Positions 42,856 through 53,669 are shown, numbered from the stretch's first letter. The stretch: DNA of 64,000 nt from Streptomyces marianii (GCF_005795905.1 NZ_VAWE01000001.1:7877501-7941500); one strand, 5' to 3'. Notes: generated by a model from the sequence alone, not told the origin. Numbers and translations are program-made.

Positions 42856-44279
42856 CCGCGCGCGGTCTCCGCTCGCATCGGTGGCGCAGCGGGGGTGCCG
42901 GCCACGGGGCCGAACAGCACCGCCCGGGCCATCCGCGGAGCGAACAGGGCGCTCAGGGGGTTGGTCAGCGTCAGCACGGAACGGAAGACCGGTCCCACGA
43001 GCACGGGATCGCCCGGGTACCGCTGCTGGACGCGGTCCAGGTACCAGCCGACCGGGCGGTCGACGGCACGGGAGGCGACGGCGCTCCCCATCGCCCCGGG
43101 CATGGCCCGGTCGGCGCCCGCGGAGATGTCCCACGCCTGTCGCGAGGCATCGAAGAGCGCCTGCTGGACCCGTCGGGTCGTCGGCCTTCGACGCGGGTCG
43201 GCAAGCGCGTCACGCAGCGCCATGGCGCTCATGGCGGCGACCGACATGCCCTGTCCGTAGATCGGGTTGAAGGTGCAGAGCGCGTCGCCGGTGGCGAGGA
43301 ACCCGGCGGGGCGCCGGCCCTGACGGTCGTACCTGCGGCGCAGGTTGGCCGTCGAGCGGAATCCGTACGCCGGTGTCTTCGGCTCGGCCGTGAGCAGCCA
43401 CTCGTGGAGGTACGGGTGGGGGAGGCGCGCCGCGAAAGCGGTGAACCCGGCGTCGTCCGTGGGCGGTTCCTGGCCGCGGAGGCCCGCGAGCGCCACCAGG
43501 TGGTTGCCGTCCTCCAGGGGCAGCACCCCGCCCGCGTACGGCTGCGAAGGGTTCGGGTAGAACCAGTAGGCCAGCGCCTCGGTGCCCAGATGGGCACCGG
43601 TGTTGCGGTAGATGCGGGAGGCGTACGCCTGGCCGGTGTCGATGCTCTCCTCCTGCGGCGGCTCGGCCCCGATGGCCGCCAGCCACTGCGGGGCGCGCGA
43701 GCTCCGCCCGGAGGCGTCCACGACCAGATCCGCCTCCAGCGTGCGCGAGCCCTTCGCGGCCCCGTCCGCGCTGCTGCGCTCCCGCAGCAGGACACCACGG
43801 ACCCGGGAGGCGTCCCCGGCCAGTCCCACCGCCTCCGCGGACTCGACGGTCGTGATCACCGGATTGGCCAGCACCCGTCTGCGCACCAGATGCTCGAGCT
43901 GGGAGCGGGAGCCGGTGTGGATGTGCGTCGTCGGGGCCGTCCGCCGGAGCCAGGTGCCGTTCCAGGCCACCATGTCCTGGGGCATGCCCACGCGCGGCGC
44001 CCCGGCCGCCCGCAACTCGGCCGTGAAACCGGGTAACAGCGAGTCCAGCGCCAGCTGCCCGCTTTCCAGCAGCACGTGGGCGTGCCTGCCCTGCGGGACC
44101 CCCGGACGCGGCTCGGGACCGTCGGGGACGCGGTCGCGCTCCACGACGGTCACCCGGTCGGCGTGGCCGGCGAGCACGTGCGCCGCGAGCAGTCCGGCGA
44201 GGCTCCCCCCGATGACGACGGCATGGCGTGCCTTGCCGTCCCGTCCCCAACCGGTCCGTTCCCGCGCGTCGTTCACCAT
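42852..44279 (-). CDS. FAD-dependent oxidoreductase (geranylgeranyl-reductase/halogenase-like fold)
   Basis: A 475-residue flavoprotein of the p-hydroxybenzoate hydroxylase superfamily. FAD binding: HAVVIGGSLAGLLAAHVLAG (19-38) with VTVVERDR at the end of the second strand, LVVDASGRSSRAPQWL as the DG-like motif, and GFLATGDALCTFNPIYGQG as the GD motif at about 329-347. The R-P-G-V-P-Q-G-R-H-A-H sequence near residue 60 is typical of the group annotated as FAD-dependent oxidoreductases or 2-polyprenyl-6-methoxyphenol-hydroxylase-like proteins in Streptomyces. No halogenase WxWxIP motif is present. ATG 44279 follows GAGGGGCGGAC. The substrate is unknown. Confidence 0.85.
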   Translation of the reverse strand: MVNDARERTGWGRDGKARHAVVIGGSLAGLLAAHVLAGHADRVTVVERDRVPDGPEPRPGVPQGRHAHVLLESGQLALDSLLPGFTAELRAAGAPRVGMPQDMVAWNGTWLRRTAPTTHIHTGSRSQLEHLVRRRVLANPVITTVESAEAVGLAGDASRVRGVLLRERSSADGAAKGSRTLEADLVVDASGRSSRAPQWLAAIGAEPPQEESIDTGQAYASRIYRNTGAHLGTEALAYWFYPNPSQPYAGGVLPLEDGNHLVALAGLRGQEPPTDDAGFTAFAARLPHPYLHEWLLTAEPKTPAYGFRSTANLRRRYDRQGRRPAGFLATGDALCTFNPIYGQGMSVAAMSAMALRDALADPRRRPTTRRVQQALFDASRQAWDISAGADRAMPGAMGSAVASRAVDRPVGWYLDRVQQRYPGDPVLVGPVFRSVLTLTNPLSALFAPRMARAVLFGPVAGTPAAPPMRAETARG

Positions 44280-44773
44280 GTCCGCCCCTCGTGGTCAGCG
44301 AGTTGATCTGTGGCCGACCAGTATCCCCGGCGGCGACCGGAAGATCACGGGCGCCGAGCCGCAGCCGCCCGATGTGGTATAACGCTGCGTCCGGGAACGG
44401 GCCGACGTGGCCGTCGTCAGAGGCGGTACGCGGATCCCCCTCGGGCAATTCCCCATCGCCCAGGCCCCTGTGGGGTCGGTCGGTCCGGATCGGCGTGCCC
44501 GGACCGGTCCGCCGGCCAGGCAACCCGGAGTGACCCGGCGGCCCACGCTATTGCGGGGCTGACCTTTCGCGGCAGATGTTCTGGTGCGCCGTGTCGGCCT
44601 CGACGTGCGTCCGGCCGGCGTCGCGACCCGCGGACACGCCCTCGCCGGGGCGGCTCCACCACACGACCCGCTTCAGCGCCGCCCACGCCTTGTTCACCAT
44701 CCGTCGCCCGGACCCAAAGAGCAACAGCGCCCAACCCGGGTCAACCTCGCGAGTCCTACGGGTCCGACGGGCG
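44280..44773. other. 494-base gap with one weak small ORF
   Basis: No well-supported gene. On the minus strand a 50-codon frame at 44548-44700 reads protein-like (MVNKAWAALKRVVWWSRP, then THVEADTAHQNICRERS) but has no clear ribosome site and no family that I recognise. The AT-richer segment at about 44370-44385 (GTGGTATAAC) could be a promoter element. Confidence 0.35.
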
Positions 44774-45091
44774 TTATTCGCCCGCAGCGCGCCGGTACTC
44801 GGCGTTGATGCGCAGGGCCTCCTCGAGTTGGTCCTCGAGGACGATGATGCGACAGGCGGCCTCGATGGGCGTGCCCTGGTCGACGAGTTCCCGGGCACGA
44901 GCCGCGATGCGCAGCTGGTAGCGGGAGTAGCGCCGGTGGCCGCCCTCGGATCGTAGGGGAGTGATCAGCCGTGCCTCGCCGATGGCACGGAGGAAGCCGG
45001 GAGTGATACTGAGCATCTCGGCTGCTCGCCCCATCGTGTAGGCGGGGAAGTCGTCGTCCTCGAGACGGCCGACCGAGTCGTCCGCTGTCAT
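44774..45091 (-). CDS. MerR-like HTH transcriptional regulator
   Basis: A 105-residue regulator with a single MerR-type winged HTH: YTMGRAAEMLSITPGFLRAI, then GEARLITPLRSEGGHRRYSR and YQLRIAARARELVDQG. A short coiled segment follows (IVLEDQLEEALRINAEYRRA) in place of a ligand domain. Proteins nearly like this recur in Streptomyces. There is no metal-binding Cys set, so it is unlikely to sense metals. ATG 45091. Upstream, 57 bases away, the IS1182-type element begins at a CTAG, so the native promoter may have been separated or replaced by the insertion. Confidence 0.88.
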   Translation of the reverse strand: MTADDSVGRLEDDDFPAYTMGRAAEMLSITPGFLRAIGEARLITPLRSEGGHRRYSRYQLRIAARARELVDQGTPIEAACRIIVLEDQLEEALRINAEYRRAAGE

Positions 45092-45325
45092 CTCACCTCT
45101 CAGGGAACCGTGGCGGGGGCTCGGCGCCGATCGGCACCACCGCCGACCCTAGGAGCGTGTCCCAGTAATCAACGCCGGGCCTGTCATCGGGCGACTGCTC
45201 TGCTCGCCCGAAACTTGATGTCGTATTGCCGCCAGAGTTGGCGTCTCGCTCGCGAGAGAGTCGGCGACGGTTCGTGTTCCTGATCGCGGACCTGTCCGTC
45301 TGGCACTCCGCGAAAGGCACAGCGC

Positions 45326-45964
45326 ATGCACGTCGTCCCCGGGCTCAAGGTCTTGTACTTCGGAACTCCGGTGGTGCTGATCAGCTCACTCAACGAGGAC
45401 GGCACTGCGAACCTCGCGCCGATGTCCTCAGCGTGGTGGCTGGACCAGTCCTGCATGCTCGGTCTCGGCAACAACGCCCAGACCACCGCGAACCTGCTGC
45501 GGGAAGGCGAATGCGTGCTCAATCTGCCCTCGTCGGCGATGGTCGATGCCGTCGACCGGATCGCGCTCACCACCGGGAAGCCGGCCATGCCGGACTACAA
45601 GGCGAAGCAGGGCTACCGGTACGAGCCGGACAAGTTCTCGACCGCGCAGTTGACCGAGCAGGCATCGGATCTGGTCCGGGCCCCCAGGGTTGCGGAATGC
45701 CCGGTCCAGATGGAATGCAGGGTCGTCGCGGCCCATCCTTTCGGCGGTCCCGAACCGCATGCCACCGCCTTCGAGGTCGAGGTCCTTCGCGCCCATGTCG
45801 AGGAAAACCTGGTCATCCCGGGGACGCACTACGTGGACCCGCTCGGCTGGGACCCTCTGATCATGAAGTTCTGCGAGTTCTTCGGCGGGGGACGCAACGT
45901 TCACCCGTCGAGACTCGCCGAGGGCTGGAGCATGCCCCACCAGCTCCGGTCGGCGACCGCCTGA
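45326..45964 (+). CDS. flavin-reductase-family (split-barrel FMN-binding) protein
   Basis: A 212-residue flavin-binding protein of the flavin reductase/DIM6-NTAB group. FGTPVVLISSLNEDGTANLA opens the split barrel, followed by PMSSAWWLDQSCMLGLGNNA and TTANLLREGECVLNLPSSAM. These are the usual FMN-phosphate contacts. ECPVQMECRVVAAHPF and FEVEVLRAHVEENLVIPG belong to the second half of the barrel. It could reduce free flavin with NAD(P)H or act as an oxidoreductase. ATG 45326 follows GAAAGGCACAGCGC. It sits inside the IS1182-type element, 58 bases before the transposase, and therefore looks like transposon cargo. Confidence 0.85.
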   Translation: MHVVPGLKVLYFGTPVVLISSLNEDGTANLAPMSSAWWLDQSCMLGLGNNAQTTANLLREGECVLNLPSSAMVDAVDRIALTTGKPAMPDYKAKQGYRYEPDKFSTAQLTEQASDLVRAPRVAECPVQMECRVVAAHPFGGPEPHATAFEVEVLRAHVEENLVIPGTHYVDPLGWDPLIMKFCEFFGGGRNVHPSRLAEGWSMPHQLRSATA

Positions 45965-46022
45965 ACAGGCATCCGGCGCCCTCATCCATATCTCGTGACC
46001 ATTCATGCGGGATGATCTCGGT

Positions 46023-47522
46023 ATGCGTGATGGGGATGGGCTGTTCGAGGTCGAGCCGGTCGGTAAGAAACGGCCGCAGGGCCGTCCGACCGCGGTGAAC
46101 AAGACGTTCCGGGCGTTCGACCCACGCCAGGTCCTGCTGTTGCCGCCGTCGCTGGACGACTGGCTGCCCGAGGACCACCTGGCCCGGTTCGTCGCCGACC
46201 TGGTCGACGAGGTGCTCGACCTCGGGCCGGTCCTGGCGGACTACACCGAAAAGCGCGGCTACCCGCCCTACGACCCGCGGCTGATGGTGCGGCTGCTGAT
46301 CTACGGATACACCACCGGGGTGCGCTCCTCACGGGCGATCGAGCGCCGCCTGGCCGACGACGTCGCGTTCCGGTTCCTGGCCGCCGGCCAGGAACCGGAC
46401 TTCCGCTCGATCGCCCGGTTTCGCCGCCGCCACCTCGATGCGCTCGCCGGTCTGTTCGCCCAGTCGCTGCACCTCGCGACCAAGCTCGGCATGGTCAAGA
46501 TGGGACGCGTCGCGCTGGACGGCACGAAACTTGAGGCCAGCGCCTCCAAGCACAAGGCGATGAGCTACGGTCGCCTGGTCGACAAGGAAGAACGCATCGA
46601 GGCCGAGATCGCACAGCTGGAGGCACAGGCCCAGGCCCTGCTGGCCGACGCGGAGGCCATCGATGAAGCCGAGGACCACGCCTTCGGCGTGGACGGCAAG
46701 GAGACGGACCTGCCCGCCGAACTGGACCGGCGTGAGAAGCGCCTGGCGAAGCTGCAGGCCGCCCGCACGCAGATTGAGGCCGAGGCCGCTGACAAGGCCC
46801 GCAAGCATGCCGAGGACAAGGAACGCCGCCGTCAAGAGCGCGCCGACATCCACGACGGGCAGGCCGTCACCAGCGCCGGGGAGAAGGCCGCCAAGGCGGC
46901 ACGCCCCAAGCCGAAGGCGCAGGCCAACTTCACCGACCCCGACTCGCGGATCATGAAGAACAGCGACGGCGCCTACATCCAGGCCTACAACGCCCAAGCC
47001 GTCGTCGACGAAGAACACCAGGTCATCACCGCCGCCGACGTGACGACAAACCCTTCGGATGCGCTGAACTACACCACGATGCTCGACCAGTCCGCCGCCA
47101 ACACCGGCGTTCATCCCAAGCAGGCCCTGGTCGACGCCGGCTACTGCTCCGAGACCAACCTCGAAGCAGCGCGAGAGCGCCATCTGGCCTGCGGCACCGA
47201 CACCTTCATGGCCACCGGCCGGCTGACCCACGACGAGCAGGTCCCGCCCGCACCGCGCGGACGCATACCCAAGGACGCCACACTCAAAGAGCGCATGGCC
47301 CACAAGCTGCGGACCAAGCCGGGCAAGGCCGCCTACAGCCGCCGCAAGGCCATCGTCGAACCCGTCTTCGGACAGATCATGACTTGCCAGGACGGCCGCC
47401 AGCTCCTCCTGCGCGGCGAGGACGGTGCCCGTGGTGAATGGCGACTGCTGGCGGCCTGCCACAACCTTCGCAAGATCTTCCGACACGCCGGGACCGCCGG
47501 GCTCGCCGGCCTGACCGGGTAA
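46023..47522 (+). CDS. IS1182-family transposase
   Basis: A complete 499-residue DDE transposase. The N-terminal DUF772 domain has FRAFDPRQVLLLPPSLDDWL and PYDPRLMVRLLIYGYTTGV, with RAIERRLADDVAFRFLAAG and ARFRRRHLDAL. The catalytic part starts with MGRVALDGTKLEASASKHKA (first Asp). A long coiled coil of charged residues is at about 185-290. Then follow DPDSRIMKNSDGAYIQAYNA, HPKQALVDAGYCSETN (second Asp) and RRKAIVEPVFGQIM (Glu), ending with LLAACHNLRKIFRH. Nothing looks broken, so the element may be active. ATG 46023 is chosen; ATG 46005 is in frame. Confidence 0.93.
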   Translation: MRDGDGLFEVEPVGKKRPQGRPTAVNKTFRAFDPRQVLLLPPSLDDWLPEDHLARFVADLVDEVLDLGPVLADYTEKRGYPPYDPRLMVRLLIYGYTTGVRSSRAIERRLADDVAFRFLAAGQEPDFRSIARFRRRHLDALAGLFAQSLHLATKLGMVKMGRVALDGTKLEASASKHKAMSYGRLVDKEERIEAEIAQLEAQAQALLADAEAIDEAEDHAFGVDGKETDLPAELDRREKRLAKLQAARTQIEAEAADKARKHAEDKERRRQERADIHDGQAVTSAGEKAAKAARPKPKAQANFTDPDSRIMKNSDGAYIQAYNAQAVVDEEHQVITAADVTTNPSDALNYTTMLDQSAANTGVHPKQALVDAGYCSETNLEAARERHLACGTDTFMATGRLTHDEQVPPAPRGRIPKDATLKERMAHKLRTKPGKAAYSRRKAIVEPVFGQIMTCQDGRQLLLRGEDGARGEWRLLAACHNLRKIFRHAGTAGLAGLTG

Positions 47523-47714
47523 CCCACCAGGCCTCCCCGGCCACACCACGAGCCCTGCACCTGGCAGACCCCCACCGAAGCCCCACAGACCCCGACAGGC
47601 CCTCCGCAACCGATCCGCCGACCACAGAAGCCGAGCCGCTTGCTCGTTACTGACCCACGCTCCTAGCTCCGATCACTGGGCGGCCACGGCCGGCGGGTAA
47701 GCGCATGCGCACGA

Positions 47715-47748
47715 CGGGCCCGTCCGGAACGCTCTCCGGTCGGGCCCG
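47715..47748 (-). terminator. hairpin terminator after the SCO5918-like gene
   Basis: CGGGCCCGTCCGGA (47715-47728) and TCCGGTCGGGCCCG (47735-47748) pair at 13 of 14 positions around ACGCTC. It lies 30 bases past the stop of the minus-strand gene at 47778. Confidence 0.75.
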
Positions 47749-47777
47749 CTGCCGTCCACGTACGGCCCGGCTCGCGC

Positions 47778-48083
47778 TCAGGCAGCGGGGCCGCCGAGCA
47801 GGTCGGATGCCTGCTGGAAAGGGCTGACGGCCTTGTCGGAGGCGGCCGGCCGGCTCGGCCGGCAGACGAAGCCGAGCTGGGTCAGGGCGCGGACGACCTC
47901 GCCCGCACTGAAGTCACGGCGGTCCTGACGAGTGATGGCCGCGCCTGCCTGCATGACCGGGTACTGGCGGCGTCCGATAGTCACGGACATCCCGGTGACG
48001 GGTTCGGGGCGTACTCCCTTCATCCTTTCCAGTACGACGTCCTTCGTCAGTTCGAACGGGAAGCGGGCGATGACGCAGCGCAT
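47778..48083 (-). CDS. SCO5918-family small protein
   Basis: A 101-residue protein resembling the SCO5918 family of Streptomyces: it starts MRCVIARFPFELTKDVVLER and continues MKGVRPEPVTGMSVTIGRRQ, ITRQDRRDFSAGEVVRAL and TQLGFVCRPS. The function is unknown. Its neighbours, a CBS-like protein, a DEAD-box helicase and a cold-shock protein, match the arrangement that I recall from S. coelicolor, which supports both the name and a role in cold or RNA-related adaptation. It is the last gene of this leftward block and is followed by a terminator hairpin. Confidence 0.82.
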   Translation of the reverse strand: MRCVIARFPFELTKDVVLERMKGVRPEPVTGMSVTIGRRQYPVMQAGAAITRQDRRDFSAGEVVRALTQLGFVCRPSRPAASDKAVSPFQQASDLLGGPAA

Positions 48084-48135
48084 GTGGGCCTCACAGGGAG
48101 AGGAAGAGTTGCGGCGGCGAGGCAGGGGAGGCGGT

Positions 48136-48525
48136 TCAGCGAGGCAGGAGCCGGGTACCGCCCGGCTCGTCGACCGTGCGCAGCTCTGCGAACAGGGCGG
48201 CGCGGCGCGACTGCTCGGCTGCCGAGGTCACGGCTGAGTGGAAGCCTCCCCGGTCGCCGAAGACGTCGCGCAGGCGGACCCGGTCCGTGTACGCGGCGCT
48301 GCCGCGGACGGCGGCGAGCTGGGGCGAGGTGAGCCGTGTGGTGCACTGCCCGTCCTCGTCGCAGAGGAGCAGGTGCCCGGCGCGAGCGCTGGCCATGACC
48401 GACATGGCCACCTCGACCGTCATGTTGTCCCAGACCTGAGGTGCGGCCTCGACCGTCGCTTCGGCCGCAGCTCCACTCGCCGATGCGGTACCCGTGGGAT
48501 GAGCCTGCGTGTGAACCGGTGTCAC
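48136..48525 (-). CDS. CBS-like domain protein of the cold-shock block
   Basis: A 129-residue protein with a disordered Ala/Thr-rich start and one CBS-like domain at about 30-90: VWDNMTVEVAMSVMASARAG, then HLLLCDEDGQCTTRLTSPQL and DRVRLRDVFGD. A single domain of this kind might pair with another copy to bind an adenine nucleotide; that is inferred. GTG 48525 follows CAGGAGGCACTT. It sits 49 bases after the helicase stop and 52 before the SCO5918-like gene, so all three are likely one operon. Confidence 0.75.
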   Translation of the reverse strand: MTPVHTQAHPTGTASASGAAAEATVEAAPQVWDNMTVEVAMSVMASARAGHLLLCDEDGQCTTRLTSPQLAAVRGSAAYTDRVRLRDVFGDRGGFHSAVTSAAEQSRRAALFAELRTVDEPGGTRLLPR

Positions 48526-48574
48526 AAGTGCCTCCTGCAGTGGTGAGCGGACATCGATCTGCGCACGAAAGGCC

Positions 48575-50032
48575 CTAGGCAGCCGCGTCGGCGGCGGAGC
48601 GCCGCCGGGCGGGACGGCGCGTCGCCCGTACCAGACGGTTGCGCCGCGGGCGGGAGGCGGCGTCCCGCCCGGGACGTTCGGATGAGGGGGATGTGATCAC
48701 GACAGGCGTGCCCGAGGGAGTCTGCGCGCCGGTGATGCGGTGCAGTTCTGCCTCGCCCGAGCGGACTTCCGTGATACGTGGGCTGATGCCCGCGTGCGAC
48801 ATGAGGCGCAGCACGCCACCTCGTTGGTTCGCGGTGACGAGGGTGACGACACTGCCGGACCGGCCGGCACGGGCGGTCCGGCCACCGCGGTGCAGATAGT
48901 CCTTCTCGTCGGCCGGCGGGTCGACGTTGACGACGAGATCGAGGTCGTCGACGTGAATGCCCCGAGCGGCGACGTTCGTGGCGACCAGCACGGTGACGTG
49001 CCCGGTCCTGAATTGCGCCAGTGTGCGGGTCCGCTGGGCCTGCGACTTGCCTCCGTGCAGCGCGGCTGCCCGTATGCCACTGCCCAGCAGGTCCCGGGTG
49101 AGCCGGTCGACGGCGTGCTTGGTGTCGAGGAACATGATCACACGGCCGTCCCGCGCGGCGATCTGCGTCGTCGTGGCGTGCTTGTCCGCGCCGCGGACTT
49201 GTAGCACATGGTGCTCCATCGTCGTGACCGCGCCGGCCGAGGGGTCCACCGAGTGCACGACGGGATCGGTCAGATAGCGGCGTACGAGCAGGTCGACGTT
49301 TCGGTCCAGGGTGGCAGAGAACAGCATCCGTTGCCCGCCGGGACGCACCTGGTCGAGCAGCGCGGTGACCTGTGGCAGGAAACCCATGTCTGCCATCTGG
49401 TCGGCCTCGTCCAGCACGGTGACGGCTACCTGGTCCAGCCGGCAGTCGCCGCGGGTGAGGAGGTCCTTGAGCCGGCCCGGCGTCGCGATGACGACCTCGG
49501 CACCGCTCCGCAGCGCACGTGCCTGCCTTCCGATCGACATGCCGCCCACGACCGTGGTCAGCCGTAGACTCAGCGATCGTGCGTAAGGCGCCAGCGCGTC
49601 GGTCACCTGCTGGGCCAACTCGCGGGTGGGCACGAGGACCAGGGCGAGCGGCTGCCGGGGTTCGGCGCGCCGGCCGGCGGTTCGGGCCAGCAGCGCAAGC
49701 CCGAAGGCGAGGGTCTTGCCGGAGCCGGTGCGGCCGCGGCCCAGAGCGTCTCGACCGCTGAGAGTGTTCGGCAGGGTCGCGCCCTGTATCGGGAACGGTA
49801 CGGTCACGCCCTCCGCCGCGAGTGCCGCGAGCAGTTCCCTGGGCATCTCGAGATCGGCGAACGCCTCGGCAGCGGGCAGCGCAGGCGTGATCGTCCTCGG
49901 GAGAGCGAACTCGCTCCTGGCCGCGGCAGGGTGGCGGGCGTAGCCGCCCGAGCGGCTGCCGTTCCGTCCGGAGCCGGCGTTGCCGGCACGGGTGTGGGAG
50001 GAGCGGTCGTTGGTTCGTGGAAGTCGGGTCAT
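48575..50032 (-). CDS. DEAD-box RNA helicase, cold-shock associated
   Basis: A 485-residue ATP-dependent RNA helicase. It has the Q motif (VPFPIQGATLPNTLSGRDAL), Walker A GRGRTGSGKT (98-107), PTRELAQQV, ATPGRLKDLL, the DEAD box VLDEADQMADMGF, SAT in MLFSATLDRN, then domain 2 with FLDTKHAVDRL, ATNVAARGIHVDDLDLVVN and HRGGRTARAGRSG. The N- and C-terminal tails are basic and disordered, useful for RNA binding. ATG 50032 follows AAAGGCTCCGT. It lies downstream of the cold-shock protein gene with a terminator and a 277-base leader between. Such pairs unwind structured mRNAs in the cold. Confidence 0.93.
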   Translation of the reverse strand: MTRLPRTNDRSSHTRAGNAGSGRNGSRSGGYARHPAAARSEFALPRTITPALPAAEAFADLEMPRELLAALAAEGVTVPFPIQGATLPNTLSGRDALGRGRTGSGKTLAFGLALLARTAGRRAEPRQPLALVLVPTRELAQQVTDALAPYARSLSLRLTTVVGGMSIGRQARALRSGAEVVIATPGRLKDLLTRGDCRLDQVAVTVLDEADQMADMGFLPQVTALLDQVRPGGQRMLFSATLDRNVDLLVRRYLTDPVVHSVDPSAGAVTTMEHHVLQVRGADKHATTTQIAARDGRVIMFLDTKHAVDRLTRDLLGSGIRAAALHGGKSQAQRTRTLAQFRTGHVTVLVATNVAARGIHVDDLDLVVNVDPPADEKDYLHRGGRTARAGRSGSVVTLVTANQRGGVLRLMSHAGISPRITEVRSGEAELHRITGAQTPSGTPVVITSPSSERPGRDAASRPRRNRLVRATRRPARRRSAADAAA

Positions 50033-50309
50033 ACGGAGCCTTTCGATGCGGCGTACGTCGGGGAATTCTCGCAGCGGATGAGCCGGCACCTGGAATCGCA
50101 AGAATAGGAACGCAATGGGATGCGGAATGGATCTGGCCTGCGGAAAGCCGATGCGAGTGCGGTCGCTGGAACGGGTGGCGCGACGTCGGCACGACAATTC
50201 GGGGCCTTGGCAGTCGTGCGGGAGACTTCGTCGGGTGTCCGAGATTGAGCGGGGCGTACGGAGAGCTGAACCATCGGCCGCAGGCGGAAACGTCACGGGC
50301 AACGTGTGC
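50033..50309 (-). promoter_or_regulatory. long upstream leader of the DEAD-box helicase gene
   Basis: A 277-base gene-free stretch that is clearly AT-richer than its surroundings (for example CGCAAGAATAGGAACGCAAT). It begins just after the cold-shock gene's terminator. It probably holds the helicase promoter and a long 5' untranslated region, as is common for cold-induced mRNAs. Confidence 0.45.
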
Positions 50310-50347
50310 AGCTGGGGCCCGCACCCCGGAGGATGCGGGCCCCAGCT
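50310..50347 (-). terminator. terminator of the cold-shock protein gene
   Basis: AGCTGGGGCCCGCA (50310-50323) pairs perfectly with TGCGGGCCCCAGCT (50334-50347) around a 10-base loop, 18 bases after the cold-shock stop. Confidence 0.88.
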
Positions 50348-50365
50348 ACGTTGTACGCGTCAGTG

Positions 50366-50569
50366 TCAGGCGGGAACGATGTTCTCTGCCGTCGGGCCCT
50401 TCTGGCCCTGCGCGATGTCGAAGGTGACCTTCTGGCCCTCAAGCAGTTCGCGGAATCCCTGAGCGGCGATGTTCGAGTAGTGGGCGAACACGTCGGCGCC
50501 GCCGCCGTCCTGCTCGATGAAGCCGAAACCCTTTTCCGCGTTGAACCACTTCACGGTACCGGTAGCCAT
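50366..50569 (-). CDS. cold-shock protein (CspA family)
   Basis: A 67-residue single-stranded nucleic-acid-binding protein made of one cold-shock domain. [20 protein letters not shown] opens the protein, with RNP1 KGFGFI (13-18). RNP2 is VFAHY (27-31), followed by [20 protein letters not shown]. It acts as an RNA chaperone in the cytoplasm. The ribosome site AAAGGAGA is near ideal. The transcript has a long leader and ends at a strong hairpin. Streptomyces genomes carry several close paralogs (the SC 7.0 type), so an exact gene name is not given. Confidence 0.96.
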   Translation of the reverse strand: MATGTVKWFNAEKGFGFIEQDGGGADVFAHYSNIAAQGFRELLEGQKVTFDIAQGQKGPTAENIVPA

Positions 50570-50977
50570 GACATATCTCCTTTGGGGCACACTGGGATCC
50601 GCGCCGTGCGGACACCCTGTCGCCGCGATGATTACCCCACCGGAAATGACCGGAAATGCAAAGTGCTTCAGCGGTACGGAGTCGACTGAGGCGCACTTGA
50701 AGTCTGGGAACCACAACTGCAACTGATATCGACAGTAGCATGTTGAGGCGTCCGGTGCGTGCCGTGGATATTTGCGCTCCGCCGACCGGGGAAGAATCTT
50801 GCGGCGCGGACTGTCGAATTCTCACTTCGCGGGAACAGATATCTCTCCGCGCGTGACGATGCCGGGGAAGCAGGTCCGCCATGGCCGGACACCTCCGGGA
50901 AGCGCACGGCCGGCTCATGGGCGAACGCCTCACGCGGGGGGTCCCGTCGCGCGACCCGCAGCCTACTCCGCCCAGCG
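50570..50977 (-). promoter_or_regulatory. leader and promoter region of the cold-shock gene
   Basis: A 408-base gap with no gene. The 190 bases next to the cold-shock start are AT-rich for this genome. They contain a direct repeat of CGGAAATG (50641-50648 and 50651-50658), and GATATC near 50726. A long structured 5' leader is typical for csp genes. The rest, toward the PadR stop, shows nothing distinct. Confidence 0.5.
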
Positions 50978-51526
50978 CTACCGGGACGCCAGGGGAAGCC
51001 TGCCGAGCTCGTCCAGCGCCTCCGTGAGCCAGCCGGTCCAGAACCGCTCCAGCTCGATCCCCCCGCGCAGCACCACGTGCCGGAGCCGGTCCTCGGCCGC
51101 GTCCCGCTCCGGCGGGAAATGGCGCTGCTCGATGTCCTCGTACTCCGCCAACTGCCGCCGGTGCAGGTCGAGATGGCGACGCAGCTCAGCCTCGAGCCCC
51201 TGCGTCCCCACGACCGCCGCCGCCCGCATGCGCAGCAGCAGCGCGTCCCGGATGGGTTTGGGGTCCTCGGTCCTGCCCACCCAGCCGGCCAGTTCGGTTC
51301 GGCCCGCGGGCAGCACCTCGTACTCCTTGCGCTTGCCCCGTGCGGGCTGGGCCGCGGGCAGGGCGCGGATCAGCCCCGACTCCTCCAGCTTCCCCAACTC
51401 GCGGTAGATCTGCTGGTGCGTCGCCGACCAGAAGTAGCCGATGGACCGGTCGAAGCGGCGGGTCAGCTCCAGGCCCGAGGACGGCTTCTCGAGCAGGGCG
51501 GTGAGGATCGCGTGCGGGAGGGACAT
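50978..51526 (-). CDS. PadR-family transcriptional regulator
   Basis: A 182-residue regulator. The PadR winged helix is at about 1-80: MSLPHAILTALLEKPSSGLE, RRFDRSIGYFWSATHQQIYR and ELGKLEESGLIRA. A helical C-terminal dimer domain follows (HLDLHRRQLAEYEDIEQRHF to FWTGWLTEALDELG), as in PadR subfamily 1/Vir-type proteins. ATG 51526 is preferred; ATG 51535 adds three residues. It lies 15-25 bases downstream of fadH on the same strand, so it is co-transcribed with it. A palindrome of matching type lies upstream of fadH, suggesting control of its own operon. Confidence 0.92.
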   Translation of the reverse strand: MSLPHAILTALLEKPSSGLELTRRFDRSIGYFWSATHQQIYRELGKLEESGLIRALPAAQPARGKRKEYEVLPAGRTELAGWVGRTEDPKPIRDALLLRMRAAAVVGTQGLEAELRRHLDLHRRQLAEYEDIEQRHFPPERDAAEDRLRHVVLRGGIELERFWTGWLTEALDELGRLPLASR

Positions 51527-51550
51527 GACCCGCATCCTAGGGATGCTGGG

Positions 51551-53654
<2,104 letters not shown>

Positions 53655-53669
53655 CCCGGGTGAGATGCG

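Larger units (their letters stand above)
45153..47662 (+). mobile_element. IS1182-family element with an apparent passenger gene, CTAG-flanked
   Basis: The left end GAGCGTGTCCCAGTAA (45153-45168) and the inverted right end GAGCGTGGGTCAGTAA (complement of 47647-47662) match at 13 of 16 bases. CTAG, rare in such GC-rich DNA, flanks both ends (45149-45152 and 47663-47666), consistent with a 4-base palindromic target duplication. Between the ends lie a flavin-reductase-like gene and an intact IS1182-type transposase gene in the same direction. At 2,510 bases the element is longer than a plain IS1182 (about 1.7-2.0 kb), the difference being the passenger gene. Confidence 0.7.

Noticed and set aside
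42852..44279. Tryptophan halogenase assignment for the FAD oxidoreductase
   Set aside because: The FAD motifs fit the superfamily, but the halogenase WxWxIP motif is absent.
44548..44700. 50-codon minus-strand frame starting MVNKAWAALKR
   Set aside because: Reads like protein, but no ribosome site, family or conserved context; kept only as a note in the gap entry.
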